64,000 nucleotides of DNA from Paraburkholderia sp. C35 (GTDB lineage Bacteria; Pseudomonadota; Gammaproteobacteria; Burkholderiales; Burkholderiaceae). The stretch lies in contig NZ_QBUY01000005.1 of assembly GCF_003121405.1 (NCBI RefSeq), positions 62,001-126,000 of the forward strand, written 5' to 3'. Of this stretch, positions 33,987 through 43,259 are shown piece after piece (the first letter of the stretch is position 1; every line of letters begins with the position of its first letter). The position numbers and the translations under genes are program-made. The notes beneath the pieces are model-generated. The model saw nothing but the letters and a program-made list of their open reading frames with translations. It searched no databases and was not told the origin of the DNA.

Positions 33987-35676
33987 CTTGATAGTAGTGG
34001 GTACCGTTGCTGTAACCGGGGCGTTCCGCGAGACCGGGGATGTCCTGCACGCCATTTGCCGTCTGGTACTGCTGATAATCCGCGACCAGTTCCTTCAGCT
34101 TCGCCGGGTACTGCGCGGCGAGATCGTGCAATTCGGCCCGGTCGACGCTTACGTGATACAGCTCCCAGCGGTCCTTGCCCCATGGCTTGTTCGCGTAGGC
34201 GATCTTCCAGTCGCCTTTGCGCATCGCGCGGCGGCCATTGAGCTCCCAGCCTTCGACGAACTGTCCGTGAACCTTGCTGCTCTGACCCGACAGGAAGCTC
34301 AGCATCGACGTGCCCTGCATGCGGAACACGGGACGCCCGTCGTATCTGCCATCGGGCGGCGAGACGCCCGCAAGCTGCAGAATGGTCGGCGCCACATCCG
34401 TCACATGGGCGGGCACACGGCTGATCTGCCCGGCGCGCGGCGAGTGTGGCATCACGACGATGTTCGGCACGGCGATGCCGCCTTCATGGGCGAACGCCTT
34501 GTACAGATGCAACGGTGTCGCGCTGACCTGCGCCCAGCCCGGACCGTACTCGACGAACGAGCCCTTGCGTCCGGTGTTGGCGATGCTGTTATCGGCGTGG
34601 CGTCTGATCCAGTCACGATCGGCGGCTTCGTCGAGAATGCTGTTGCCGTCGGCGCCGTTGTCCGACATGAAGAAGATCAGCGTGTTGTCGTACTGTCCCG
34701 TTTCCTTCAGATGCGCGACGATGCGCCCGATCTGCGCGTCCATCGTCTCGACCATCGCGGCGTACACGGCCATGCGTTTCGCTTCGATGCGCTGCTGCAC
34801 CGGCGTCAGCGAACTCCACTTCGGCCAGGCGCCATTGCCTTCATACGATTGCATGTCCTTCGGCACGATGCCGAGCGTCTTCATGCGCGCGAGGCGCTGT
34901 GCACGGATTACGTCATAGCCGACATCGTACTCGCCCTCGTATTTCGCAATGTACTCATCGGGAGCCTGCAGCGGCCAGTGCGGCGCGGTGTACGCGACGT
35001 AGGCGAAGAACGGCTTGCCGTCATCCTTGTTGCTGTCGATATACGACAGGATCTTGTCCGTATAGAAAACGGTCGAATAAAAGTTGTCCGGCAGATCGAC
35101 GAGCTTGCCGTTCTCGCGGTACATCGCTTTCGGCGTCTTATCCGGATCGGTCGTGATGATTCCCGTCTGGTCGAAGTGACTGGCTCCGCCTTGCACCATT
35201 GCATACGACTGCTCGAAGCCGCGTTGCGCGGGGCTGTACTCCTCCGTCAGCCCCAGATGCCACTTGCCGACCATGTAGGTGTGGTAACCCGCGTTCTCGA
35301 GCAAGGTTGGAAACGTGACGACGGAATGCGTCAGATAGCCTTCGTAGCCGGCCGCGCTGCGTTGTTTGGGCGTCAGCAGTTCGGCCATTCCGCCAAGCCC
35401 CACACGATGATTGTCGACGCCCGACATCAGCATCGCGCGCGTCGGCGAGCAGAACGGCGAGGCGTAAAAGTCGGTCATGCGCACGCCTTCTTTCGCGAGA
35501 CGGTCGAGATTCGGCGTGTTGATCTCGCCGCCGAACGCGCCGATATCCGAGTAGCCGAGATCGTCCGCGACGATCAGCAGGACGTTCGGGCGCCGGTCTG
35601 TGTCTTGTGCGCCGTGGGCGCCGGATGTCGCGAGTATTGCGCATGCAAACGCGCATGCGCTGGTGAGGTGTTTCAT
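33964..35676 (-). CDS. Type I (arylsulfatase-like) sulfatase, exported
   Basis: A 570-residue sulfatase. The signal peptide ends near TSGAHG; then RPNVLLIVADDLGYSD supplies the metal aspartates, and SPFCSPTRAMLMSG contains the C-x-P-x-R sequence whose cysteine becomes formylglycine. GKWHLG, FFAYVAYTAPHWPLQAP and FFMSDNGAD are further active-site blocks. Start ATG 35676 follows gaaggagac. It is the first gene of a two-gene unit with the FGE. The substrate is unknown; the size and motifs fit AtsA-like aryl/alkyl sulfate ester hydrolases. Confidence 0.9.
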   Translation of the reverse strand: MKHLTSACAFACAILATSGAHGAQDTDRRPNVLLIVADDLGYSDIGAFGGEINTPNLDRLAKEGVRMTDFYASPFCSPTRAMLMSGVDNHRVGLGGMAELLTPKQRSAAGYEGYLTHSVVTFPTLLENAGYHTYMVGKWHLGLTEEYSPAQRGFEQSYAMVQGGASHFDQTGIITTDPDKTPKAMYRENGKLVDLPDNFYSTVFYTDKILSYIDSNKDDGKPFFAYVAYTAPHWPLQAPDEYIAKYEGEYDVGYDVIRAQRLARMKTLGIVPKDMQSYEGNGAWPKWSSLTPVQQRIEAKRMAVYAAMVETMDAQIGRIVAHLKETGQYDNTLIFFMSDNGADGNSILDEAADRDWIRRHADNSIANTGRKGSFVEYGPGWAQVSATPLHLYKAFAHEGGIAVPNIVVMPHSPRAGQISRVPAHVTDVAPTILQLAGVSPPDGRYDGRPVFRMQGTSMLSFLSGQSSKVHGQFVEGWELNGRRAMRKGDWKIAYANKPWGKDRWELYHVSVDRAELHDLAAQYPAKLKELVADYQQYQTANGVQDIPGLAERPGYSNGTHYYQDELDTNQ

Positions 35677-35869
35677 CGTGTCTCCTTCGATGTCGTTCAG
35701 GTCTGAAGCGTCGACGTTCAGGTCACTGCCTGTTTTCATAGGTTTATGTTCGCGCTTTCCCGCATCCGCGCAGCATGGATGCATGCTCAATTGTGTAGCG
35801 ATCTGCGATACGATTCGATGAAAGATGAAGGTTGATCAATAACCGCACGGTAATGGATGAGAAACCGCG

Positions 35870-36880
35870 ATGGCTGCAACGAAAAGACCGTCCGTATTGC
35901 TTCCCGACGTGGTGCCACCGGGCGCCGATCGCAGTCGTATCGAGCACTTGCCGCACGTGTTGCGCAGGCTGCGCATACGTGATCTGGAGACGCTCGACTG
36001 GCTAGGGCGGCATCGCAGCTTTGCGCGTACGGCCGAGGAGGCATCCATCACGCAGCCGGCGCTGTCGAAGTGGTTGCGCGAACTGGAGGACACACTGGGC
36101 CTGCCGTTGTTCGAGCGCACCTCGCGACGGGTTGCGCCCACGGCATACGGCGAAGCGATGCTCGAATGCGTCGCGCGCATCCTTACCGACCTGCACACGA
36201 TCCAGCCCGCGTTCGATGCATTGAAACGCGGCACGAGCCTGCCGTTGAAGGTCGGCATGCTGCCGTATATTTCCATGCGCGTGCTGCCAGGTGTGATCGA
36301 GTACCTCGCAAGGCATGCGCCGACGCAGCAGATCAACTATTCGGAAAACACGCTCGACCATTTGCTGCCGCTCATGCAGCGCCGCGAACTCGATATGGTC
36401 GTGTGCCGGTTGGAATCGTCGGTGCTGACAGCGGGCTTTACGGTCACCGAGCTATATAGCGACGAGATTCTGGTTGTCGCGCCGAAAAGTCATCCGCTGC
36501 ATCGGCACAGTCGTGTCACGTGGCGTGACGCAGCTGCATGGCCGTGGATCATGCCGTCGATGGGTTCTCCGATGCGAACCGCTCTCGAAGTGGAATTCGC
36601 GACTGCGGGCGTGCCCGCGCCGCACGTGCTGATGGAGTCGACCTCGCATCTGACCAACTGTGCGGTGGCGCGGCGCGTCCCGTGCCTGTTCGTCTCGACC
36701 CGCTTGCGGCGCGGCGAAACGGATCTGAATGGAGAACTGCGGCAGTTGCCGTTGAAGGTGTCGACCGCAGTGCAGCGCATCGGTGCGTTGACGGCCGAGC
36801 CGCGAAGCACGGCGGTGTCCGTGGTGCTGGCGGCGCTGCAGGCTGCTAGCCGGGAATCGGAATCAGCACAGGCTGAATGA
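35870..36880 (+). CDS. LysR-family regulator, divergent from the sulfatase
   Basis: A 336-residue LTTR. The HTH lies at residues about 37-95 (LETLDWLGRHRSFARTAEEASI then TQPALSKWLRELED), after an unusually long N-terminal leader of about 35 residues. The C-terminal half is a LysR substrate-binding domain (LKVGMLPYISMRVLPGVI, LDMVVCRLES). It lies opposite the sulfatase/FGE pair with 193 bases between starts, so control of sulfate-ester use is the likely task. Confidence 0.87.
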   Translation: MAATKRPSVLLPDVVPPGADRSRIEHLPHVLRRLRIRDLETLDWLGRHRSFARTAEEASITQPALSKWLRELEDTLGLPLFERTSRRVAPTAYGEAMLECVARILTDLHTIQPAFDALKRGTSLPLKVGMLPYISMRVLPGVIEYLARHAPTQQINYSENTLDHLLPLMQRRELDMVVCRLESSVLTAGFTVTELYSDEILVVAPKSHPLHRHSRVTWRDAAAWPWIMPSMGSPMRTALEVEFATAGVPAPHVLMESTSHLTNCAVARRVPCLFVSTRLRRGETDLNGELRQLPLKVSTAVQRIGALTAEPRSTAVSVVLAALQAASRESESAQAE

Positions 36881-37242
36881 CGGAGTGGAAGGACACTTGA
36901 ATCGCGAGCCGAGAGCAAGGGTTTTCCTTGATGTCCAATTGATCCAACCTGTCACCGATACGAAGTTGCGAATTTCACCTTTTCGTCGATTCCCATCGAC
37001 CGCAGGGCTTCGCTTCGTGACCCAACCCATCGATTCGTGTGGCCTGAAAACGCGCTGTCTGCGCCATCAACTGATTCGGCTGCCTGCTGTCTGTGCATCC
37101 GGGCGATCCTGGCACATCCGTTGCCTTAAACGTAGCGAAGCACTCAGATTGCACGAAACCGTCGACTGACTGGTTTCGCAAGAATGAGGCAGAGGCGGTA
37201 ACGCGCCCGCAATCGCGCGACGGAACGCAGTTGGAGCGAATC
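36881..37242. other. 362-base region without a supported gene
   Basis: A 94-codon open frame on the plus strand (36885-37169) lacks a ribosome site and any recognisable motif. No repeats or strong hairpins were noticed. Confidence 0.4.
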
Positions 37243-37476
37243 ATGAATGTCGGTGGGATGTCCCTGCGTATGTTGGTCGAAAAATGGTTTGCGCCGACGT
37301 CGACCGCGCCAGCCCGTCTCGTGCGGTTTGGTCGCATGACGTCAGACCAAAGGCGTTACGTGTGCGTAGAGTCCGCCCGGCCAGATGGAACGCTCCTGAT
37401 TTTCTTCTTCCGGCACGACGACGGCACGTGGCGCGTGTTTCCGCCTGCTGCACGGTGCGCAACCATGGGCACTTAA
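37243..37476 (+). CDS. Small hypothetical protein
   Basis: A 77-residue basic protein that I cannot assign to a named family. ATG 37243 follows ttggagcga. The sequence has [11 protein letters not shown], a basic RLVRFGRM and an aromatic strand [17 protein letters not shown], giving a compact mixed fold. I believe similar short proteins occur in Burkholderia, but could not check. Its stop overlaps the convergent activator gene by four bases. It is a plausible real gene, not a firm one. Confidence 0.55.
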   Translation: MNVGGMSLRMLVEKWFAPTSTAPARLVRFGRMTSDQRRYVCVESARPDGTLLIFFFRHDDGTWRVFPPAARCATMGT

Positions 37477-39272
37477 ATCCGCAAGCCCCGACTCTTCAGG
37501 CGATAGACCAGCTGCGGCCGCGTAATGCCCAGCATCCGCGCCGCGGCCGACAGATTGCCATCGGCGCGTTGCACCGCACTCTTGAGAAGCGCGGTTTCAA
37601 TGTCGTCGAGGGAAGTGGGTTGCGCATCGTCTCCGCCGATGCCGAGCAGCAGGCTGTTCACCTTTCGCGTTACCCGCTGGACCTCGTTGCCCTCTGTATC
37701 GCCCGACTGCGTCAGCAAAGTATTCGACGCCGCAAGCGAGCCATCGTCGCTGATGCCAAAGCTACTGGTTTCAATGCTTTCGCCGCTCGTAAAGAGATGG
37801 CCGATGTCGATTGCGCCGCCGTCATTGGCGAGAATTACACCGCGCTCGACGATGTTCTCCATCTCGCGGATATTGCCAGGCCAGCCATAATTGAGCAGGG
37901 CGTCCAGTGCGCGTGGTGTAAAGCCGGTGACGTCGCGTTGATGACGCTCGCGATACTTGCGCAGCATGTGATTGAGCAGCACGGGCAGGTCCTCGCGTCG
38001 TTCGCGCAACGATGGCACGCGAATCGGAAACACGTTCAGACGGAAGTACAGATCCTCGCGAAAGCGACCCGCGCGAATTTCATCGCGCAGATCGAGATTG
38101 GTCGCAGCGACGACTCGCACATCGATACGCTTGGTCTCCGTGCCGCCGACGCGCTCGATCTCGCCTTCCTGCAGCGCACGCAGGAGCTTGCCTTGCGCGG
38201 TCATGCTGAGAATACCGATCTCGTCGAGAAAGAGCGTGCCGCCGTGCGCGCGCTCGAAGCGTCCGGGACGGGACTGCGTCGCATCGGTGTAGCCCCCTTT
38301 GTCTACGCCAAAGAGTTCGGATTCGACCAACGCTTCGGGAATTGCCGCGCAATTGACCGCGACGAAGGGGCCGTCGCTGCGCGTGCTGATCCGATGCAGC
38401 GATCGCGCACACACTTCCTTGCCGACACCGCTCTCGCCAAGAAACAGCACAGTCGCTCGCGTGCTCGCGACGCGTTTGATCATATGACAAACGGCATTGA
38501 AGCCGGGCGATGCACCGACCATGTTCGCGTCGCCGAACGCGCCTTCGCTGCCGTGATCGACCTTGCCAGACGCAGATAAGCCTTGCGTGAAGGCCTGCGC
38601 CTGCATGAAGCGCAGATCGTCGGCGGCTTCATCGCCCCATTCCTCGACCGGCTTGCCGATGATGCGGCAATGCGCCTGGCCAAGTGCGCGGCACTCCACC
38701 TCGCGATAGAGAATCGGTCGGCCCATGAAAACGCTCGTATAACCCGCTGCATAGCCGAGCTGCGTCCAGCACACCGGTTCGGCACCGATGCCATAGATGC
38801 GCACGTGCTCTTCATCTTCCGCGCAGTTCTTCCAGATGAATTCGCCGTAGTACTTGCCGCGCTCCACATCGATTTCGAGCCGTACTGGCTCGACCACCGT
38901 CATCCCTTCGAGCATATGCAACTGCGGACCGACCGCGAACATTTCGGTGATGCTGTTCTCAGGACGCACGCGGCGCGCGAGTTCGGCATCGCGAGCGCCC
39001 GAGTTGTAGCCCATGCGCGTGAGCAGGCCGCGCGCGGCGTCGATTCCGAGGCTTTCGATCAGTTCGCGGCGCATCGAGCCCATTGCACCCGTGTGCATGA
39101 GCAGCATGCGCTGCTCATCGAGCCAGATGCGGCCATCGCCGGGAGAAAAGTGCAGACGCGACATCAGGTCCGCGATGTCGGGATAACGAAGGCTGTCGAC
39201 GGGGGCGCCGTTGGGCGCGACCATCGACATGCCGTCCTGGGTGCTCGCGGACGCTTTCTCGCGGCGTGGCAT
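37473..39272 (-). CDS. DmpR/XylR-type sigma-54 activator of phenol hydroxylase
   Basis: A 599-residue NtrC-family activator: an XylR_N/V4R sensor (about 60-230; VWAEYxA-like region and [19 protein letters not shown]), a linker, an AAA+ domain (Walker A GESGVGKE; Walker B LFLDEIG) and a C-terminal Fis HTH ([21 protein letters not shown] read in part). The sigma-54 contact loop, normally GAFTGA, reads GGYTDA (38280-38297). Start ATG 39272 follows aggagac. It is divergent from the dmp operon, whose sigma-54 promoter lies at 39581, and should switch it on when phenols bind. Confidence 0.9.
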   Translation of the reverse strand: MPRREKASASTQDGMSMVAPNGAPVDSLRYPDIADLMSRLHFSPGDGRIWLDEQRMLLMHTGAMGSMRRELIESLGIDAARGLLTRMGYNSGARDAELARRVRPENSITEMFAVGPQLHMLEGMTVVEPVRLEIDVERGKYYGEFIWKNCAEDEEHVRIYGIGAEPVCWTQLGYAAGYTSVFMGRPILYREVECRALGQAHCRIIGKPVEEWGDEAADDLRFMQAQAFTQGLSASGKVDHGSEGAFGDANMVGASPGFNAVCHMIKRVASTRATVLFLGESGVGKEVCARSLHRISTRSDGPFVAVNCAAIPEALVESELFGVDKGGYTDATQSRPGRFERAHGGTLFLDEIGILSMTAQGKLLRALQEGEIERVGGTETKRIDVRVVAATNLDLRDEIRAGRFREDLYFRLNVFPIRVPSLRERREDLPVLLNHMLRKYRERHQRDVTGFTPRALDALLNYGWPGNIREMENIVERGVILANDGGAIDIGHLFTSGESIETSSFGISDDGSLAASNTLLTQSGDTEGNEVQRVTRKVNSLLLGIGGDDAQPTSLDDIETALLKSAVQRADGNLSAAARMLGITRPQLVYRLKSRGLRI

Positions 39273-39403
39273 TGCGGGTGTCTCCTGCTGTCTGGTCATA
39301 GTCATTGCGTCACGATAGGTGATCTGCGTGAGCGGCGCAACGCCAGGCCGTATGGTTGGCAGATGGCGTCAGCGGCGCTATCGGGGCGTTCCCTGATACG
39401 GAA

Positions 39404-39411
39404 TTGATCAA
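39404..39411. promoter_or_regulatory. TTGATCAA palindrome, candidate upstream activator site
   Basis: TTGATCAA resembles the core of XylR/DmpR activator sites. It lies about 180 bases upstream of the sigma-54 promoter, a normal distance for an enhancer-binding protein. A weaker TTTCATCAAA follows some 35 bases downstream. DNA-binding evidence would be needed to confirm it. Confidence 0.5.
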
Positions 39412-39580
39412 CGCGCAGCGCGCACTAGCCCACGCTTTTCGAGCATTTCATCAAACCGGTTGTGCGCATATCCGGGCCGCGATGCATGCGTCAGAAAACG
39501 AATCGATGTCGTCCAGGCCTCGTGGCGCAAGGGTCTCATGGCCTCGCGCCGCAATGATCGCTGTATCTGCAACTTTGCGT

Positions 39581-39596
39581 TGGCATAGGTGTTGCC
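39581..39596 (+). promoter_or_regulatory. Sigma-54 (-24/-12) promoter of the phenol hydroxylase operon
   Basis: TGGCAT-N5-TTGCC matches TGGCAC-N5-TTGCA, with GG (39582-39583) and GC (39594-39595) twelve bases apart as required. It is 82 bases before the first structural gene and faces it. Confidence 0.8.
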
Positions 39597-39677
39597 TTAT
39601 AGGGTGTGCACGCCGGTTCCCGATCGAATCATTCAATGACAACGCCGGCCATCAACACCAAACCCAAGGAGACAGCG

Positions 39678-39947
39678 ATGCAACCGCCTGCTTACGCGCA
39701 GTCCCCGCGCACATTCGACGTCACCCGGCGCTACGTGCGCTTCAGGGAGCAGAGGGATGACGGCTTCGTCGAATTCGATTTCTCGATTGGCGACCCGGCG
39801 CTGAGCGTCGAACTGGTGATGCCGTTGCGCGACTTTCAGTCGTTCTGCCGCACGAATCACGTGATCTATCTGACACGTGACGAGGGCACACAACTCGACA
39901 TTGATCAGGCCAAGTGGCGCTACGGGCAACCCGGACTCTCTGAATGA
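39678..39947 (+). CDS. dmpK: Phenol hydroxylase assembly subunit (DmpK/P0-like)
   Basis: An 89-residue protein of the phenol_hyd_sub family: RRYVRFREQRDDGFVEFDFSIGD followed by LSVELVMPL and FCRTNHV, as in DmpK. The start ATG 39678 follows aaggaga. In the Pseudomonas CF600 system this subunit is not part of the catalytic turnover but is needed for active enzyme assembly (iron loading). It is the first gene of the operon. Confidence 0.85.
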   Translation: MQPPAYAQSPRTFDVTRRYVRFREQRDDGFVEFDFSIGDPALSVELVMPLRDFQSFCRTNHVIYLTRDEGTQLDIDQAKWRYGQPGLSE

Positions 39948-39970
39948 CCATCCAGACAAAGGAGTGACGA

Positions 39971-40978
39971 ATGCAGATCGATATCAAGACGACGGCAGTC
40001 GAGCAGGTACGGCAGACCTTCTCTCACGTCGCAAGACGGCTCGGTGCGGACAAGCCCGCGTCGCGCTACCAGGAAGCCACGTTCGACCTGCAGCCGGAGG
40101 TCAATTTTCACTATCGGCCGCTCTGGCAGCCCGAATTCGAACTCTATGACAAGGGCCGCACGGCCATCGTGATGAACGACTGGTATGCGTTCAAGGATCC
40201 GCGCCAGTACTACTACGGCGCCTATACGACAGCTCGTGCGAAGCAGCAGGACGCGATGGAGAAGAACTTCGAGTTCGTTGCGAAGCGACGCCTGCTCACG
40301 GATCTCTCCGATGAAGCGAAGGCGCATATCGCCGCGCTGATGGTGCCGTTGCGTCACGTCGAATGGGCCGCCAACACGAATAACTGCTTCGTGACGGGCT
40401 ATGGCTGGGGCACGGCGATCACGCAGGCGACGATGTTCCATTGCATGGATCGGCTTGGCATTGCGCAGTACCTGTCGCGTATCGGGCTCGCGCTGGATGG
40501 CAATCAGGGCACGTCGCTGGTCGAAGGGAAGGAGAGATGGTTGAGCGATCCGATGTGGCAAGGACTGCGGCGTGTAGTCGAGAACACGATGGTCGTGAAA
40601 GACTGGTTCGAGACGTTTGTCGCGCAGAACCTGGTACTCGATGGTTTGTTGTATCCACTCGTGTATCGGCATGTCGACGAACGTGTGTCGCGATTGCATG
40701 GACCGGGTCTTGGCATGCTCAACGAGTTTGCCAGCAGCTGGTTCGATGAAACGAGCCGCTGGGTCGATGCGACCGTCAAGACGGCGGCAGCGGAATCGCC
40801 CGAGAACAAGGCGTTGCTTGGTCAGTGGGTCACGAAGTGGCGCACGGCAGTGCTCGATGCACTGGGGCCGCTCGCAATCGCGGGTCTCGGCGACGACGCG
40901 CATCACGCGCTCGAAGACATCGCAAACACCTTCGACGCACGCGTCGCGAAGCAGGGCGTGGAGGTGAGCCATGGCTGA
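39971..40978 (+). CDS. dmpL: Phenol hydroxylase beta subunit (DmpL/P1-like)
   Basis: A 335-residue homologue of DmpL, the beta subunit of bacterial multicomponent monooxygenases: LQPEVNFHYRPLWQPEFEL, DWYAFKDPRQYYYG and NNCFVTGYGWGTAITQATMF. It has the ferritin-like fold of the family without the iron ligands, and packs against DmpN in the (alpha-beta-gamma)2 hydroxylase. It follows DmpK by 23 bases and overlaps the DmpM gene by 8. Confidence 0.92.
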   Translation: MQIDIKTTAVEQVRQTFSHVARRLGADKPASRYQEATFDLQPEVNFHYRPLWQPEFELYDKGRTAIVMNDWYAFKDPRQYYYGAYTTARAKQQDAMEKNFEFVAKRRLLTDLSDEAKAHIAALMVPLRHVEWAANTNNCFVTGYGWGTAITQATMFHCMDRLGIAQYLSRIGLALDGNQGTSLVEGKERWLSDPMWQGLRRVVENTMVVKDWFETFVAQNLVLDGLLYPLVYRHVDERVSRLHGPGLGMLNEFASSWFDETSRWVDATVKTAAAESPENKALLGQWVTKWRTAVLDALGPLAIAGLGDDAHHALEDIANTFDARVAKQGVEVSHG

Positions 40979-41243
40979 TTCCGTGTTCATCGCGTTTCAG
41001 GCCAACGACGATTCGCGGCCCATCATCGAGGCCATCGAAGCAGACAATCCGCACGCGGTGGTCAACGCATTTCCCGCGATGATCAAGATCGATGCCGTTG
41101 GCAAACTCGTGATCCGGCGTGCGTCGATTGAAGCGCTGATCGGCCGCGAGTTCGATTTGCGCGAACTGCAACTGAACCTGATTTCACTCGGCGGCAACAT
41201 CGACGAGACCGACGACGAATTCATCCTCGAATGGAAAGCCTGA
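40971..41243 (+). CDS. dmpM: Phenol hydroxylase effector protein (DmpM/P2-like)
   Basis: A 90-residue MmoB/DmpM effector: VFIAFQANDDSRPIIEAIE, INARAV-like core VVNAFPAMIKIDAVGKLVI and ELNLISLGG-like QLNLISLGGNIDETDDEF. This cofactor-free protein docks on the hydroxylase and tunes oxygen activation at the diiron site. Length matches the family. Its start overlaps the end of dmpL. Confidence 0.92.
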   Translation: MADSVFIAFQANDDSRPIIEAIEADNPHAVVNAFPAMIKIDAVGKLVIRRASIEALIGREFDLRELQLNLISLGGNIDETDDEFILEWKA

Positions 41244-41268
41244 GCGGCGAGAGAAAGGAGACACGACC

Positions 41269-42858
41269 ATGAGCACACAACCGGCAACGCCGAAGAAGCT
41301 GAGCATCAAGGAAAACTACGCGATGCTCACACGCGGTCTCGGCTGGGAAACCACCTATCAACCGATGGATGAAGTGTTCCCGTATGACCGTTTCGAAGGC
41401 ATCAAGGTGCACGACTGGGACAAATGGGAAGACCCGTTCCGTTTAACGATGGATGCGTACTGGAAGTATCAGGGCGAGAAGGAGCGCAAGCTGTACGCGA
41501 TCATCGACGCATTCCAGCAGAACAACGGTCAGTTCAATGTCACCGATCCGCGCTACATCAATGCACTCAAGCTCTTTCTGACAGGCGTGAGCCCGCTCGA
41601 ATACGCAGCGCATCGCGGCTTCGCGCTTGCAGGGCGCAATTTCCGCGGCGCCGGCGCACGCATCGCCTGCCAGATGCAGGCTATCGACGAATTGCGCCAT
41701 GCGCAGACGCAGGTACATACGATCAGCCACTACAACAAGTACTTCAACGGCTTTCACGATTTCCGGCATATGCACGACCGCGTGTGGTATCTGTCGGTGC
41801 CGAAGTCGTATTTCGAAGACGCGATGAGCGCGGGTCCGTTCGAGTTCGTGACGGCCATCTCGTTCTCGTTCGAATACGTGCTGACCAATCTGCTGTTCAT
41901 GCCGTTCATGTCGGGTGCAGCGTTTAACGGCGACATGGCGACGGTCACGTTCGGCTTCTCCGCGCAGTCCGACGAATCGCGCCATATGACACTCGGACTC
42001 GAAGTCGTGAAGTTCCTGCTGGAGCAGGACCCGGGCAATGTGCCGATCATCCAGAAGTGGATCGACAAGTGGTTCTGGCGCGGCTATCGGCTGCTGACGC
42101 TGGTCGCGATGATGATGGACTACATGCTGCCCAAACGCATCATGTCGTGGCAGGAAGCGTGGGAAACGTACTTCGAGAAGAATGGCGGTGCACTGTTTCA
42201 TGACCTCGAACGCTATGGCATCCGTATGCCGAAGTATCACGAAGTGGCAATGAAGGAGAAAGATCGTCTTTCGCATCAGGCATGGGGCATTTTCTACAAC
42301 TATACGCACGCAGCGGCGATGCATACGTGGATTCCATCCGACGATGAAATGCAGTGGCTCGCCGAGAAGTATCCGGCCACGTTCGACTCGCTGTATCGGC
42401 CGCGCCTCGAATACTGGCGCGAAGAACAGCAGGCGGGTCGCAGGTTCTACAACATGACGCTGCCGATGCTGTGCCAGATCTGCCAGATTCCGATGGCTTT
42501 CACCGAGCCCGACGATCCGACGAAAATCTGTTACCGCGAGAGCGACTATCTCGGCAACAAATTTCACTTCTGTTCCGACGGCTGCAAGGACATCTTCGAC
42601 AACGAACCTGAGAAGTACGTACAGGCCTGGATGCCCGTGCAGCAGATCTTTCAGGGCAACTGCTTTCCCGAAGATGCCGATCCGGGCGCACCCGATTTCG
42701 AACCGATGCAGGAAGTGCTGCGGTACTACCACATCAAGGTGGGCGAAGACGGTCACGAGTTCGAAGACTCGCCCGATCGCAAGAACTGGCTGCGCTGGAC
42801 AGGCAAACCGAGCCACGGCGGCGAAGAAGCGCCCGAGGCAAGCCAGAAAGCCGCTTAA
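41269..42858 (+). CDS. dmpN: Phenol hydroxylase alpha subunit, diiron (DmpN/P3-like)
   Basis: A 529-residue catalytic subunit. The diiron ligand motifs are DELRH (Glu141, His144) and DESRH (Glu236, His239), plus single glutamates before each. SFSFEYVLTNLLFMPFMSGA and MMMDYMLPKRIMSWQEAWE are near-identical to DmpN as I remember it. The C-terminus carries the YHS-like cysteine cluster (CQICQIP...CYRE, FCSDGC). It oxidises phenol and methylphenols to catechols. Ribosome site gaaaggaga precedes ATG 41269. Confidence 0.94.
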   Translation: MSTQPATPKKLSIKENYAMLTRGLGWETTYQPMDEVFPYDRFEGIKVHDWDKWEDPFRLTMDAYWKYQGEKERKLYAIIDAFQQNNGQFNVTDPRYINALKLFLTGVSPLEYAAHRGFALAGRNFRGAGARIACQMQAIDELRHAQTQVHTISHYNKYFNGFHDFRHMHDRVWYLSVPKSYFEDAMSAGPFEFVTAISFSFEYVLTNLLFMPFMSGAAFNGDMATVTFGFSAQSDESRHMTLGLEVVKFLLEQDPGNVPIIQKWIDKWFWRGYRLLTLVAMMMDYMLPKRIMSWQEAWETYFEKNGGALFHDLERYGIRMPKYHEVAMKEKDRLSHQAWGIFYNYTHAAAMHTWIPSDDEMQWLAEKYPATFDSLYRPRLEYWREEQQAGRRFYNMTLPMLCQICQIPMAFTEPDDPTKICYRESDYLGNKFHFCSDGCKDIFDNEPEKYVQAWMPVQQIFQGNCFPEDADPGAPDFEPMQEVLRYYHIKVGEDGHEFEDSPDRKNWLRWTGKPSHGGEEAPEASQKAA

Positions 42859-42881
42859 GCACAGAACATTGGAGACACATC

Positions 42882-43244
42882 ATGTCAGTTGTTGCGCTCA
42901 AGGAAGGCTATACGGGCGAGATCAGGGACCGTGTAGAGAATTATCACGGCAAGCAGTTGCTGTTCGTCGGTTGGGAAGATCATCTGATGTTCTGCGCGCC
43001 GCATTGCATTCCCGTTGAAGCGGCCATGCCGTTCGGCACACTCATCGACACGGTGTTGCCAGCGATGTACGCGTCACATCCCGACTGGCAGAAGGTCGAT
43101 ATCCGCGCTGCCGAGTGGTTCCGCTCGGGGCAGCCGTTCGCGCCAGATTTCAATGCTAGCGTCGGCGAGAACGGGCTTGGTCACAAGGCGGTGATCCGGT
43201 GTCGCACGCCGGGGCTGAACGGTATCGACGGATCGCGCAACTAG
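42882..43244 (+). CDS. dmpO: Phenol hydroxylase gamma subunit (DmpO/P4-like)
   Basis: A 120-residue homologue of DmpO, the small gamma subunit of the hydroxylase: RDRVENYHGKQLLFVGWEDH and LMFCAPHCIPVEAAMPFG. It starts 23 bases after dmpN, with ttggaga as ribosome site. Confidence 0.92.
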   Translation: MSVVALKEGYTGEIRDRVENYHGKQLLFVGWEDHLMFCAPHCIPVEAAMPFGTLIDTVLPAMYASHPDWQKVDIRAAEWFRSGQPFAPDFNASVGENGLGHKAVIRCRTPGLNGIDGSRN

Positions 43245-43259
43245 AAGGGAGACGATGCG

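Noticed and set aside
33820..35706. 628-codon open frame opposite the sulfatase
   Set aside because: Shadow of a well-supported sulfatase with all catalytic motifs.
36885..37169. 94-codon plus-strand open frame between the LysR gene and the small hypothetical gene
   Set aside because: No ribosome site, no recognisable motif and no coding-like residue composition.
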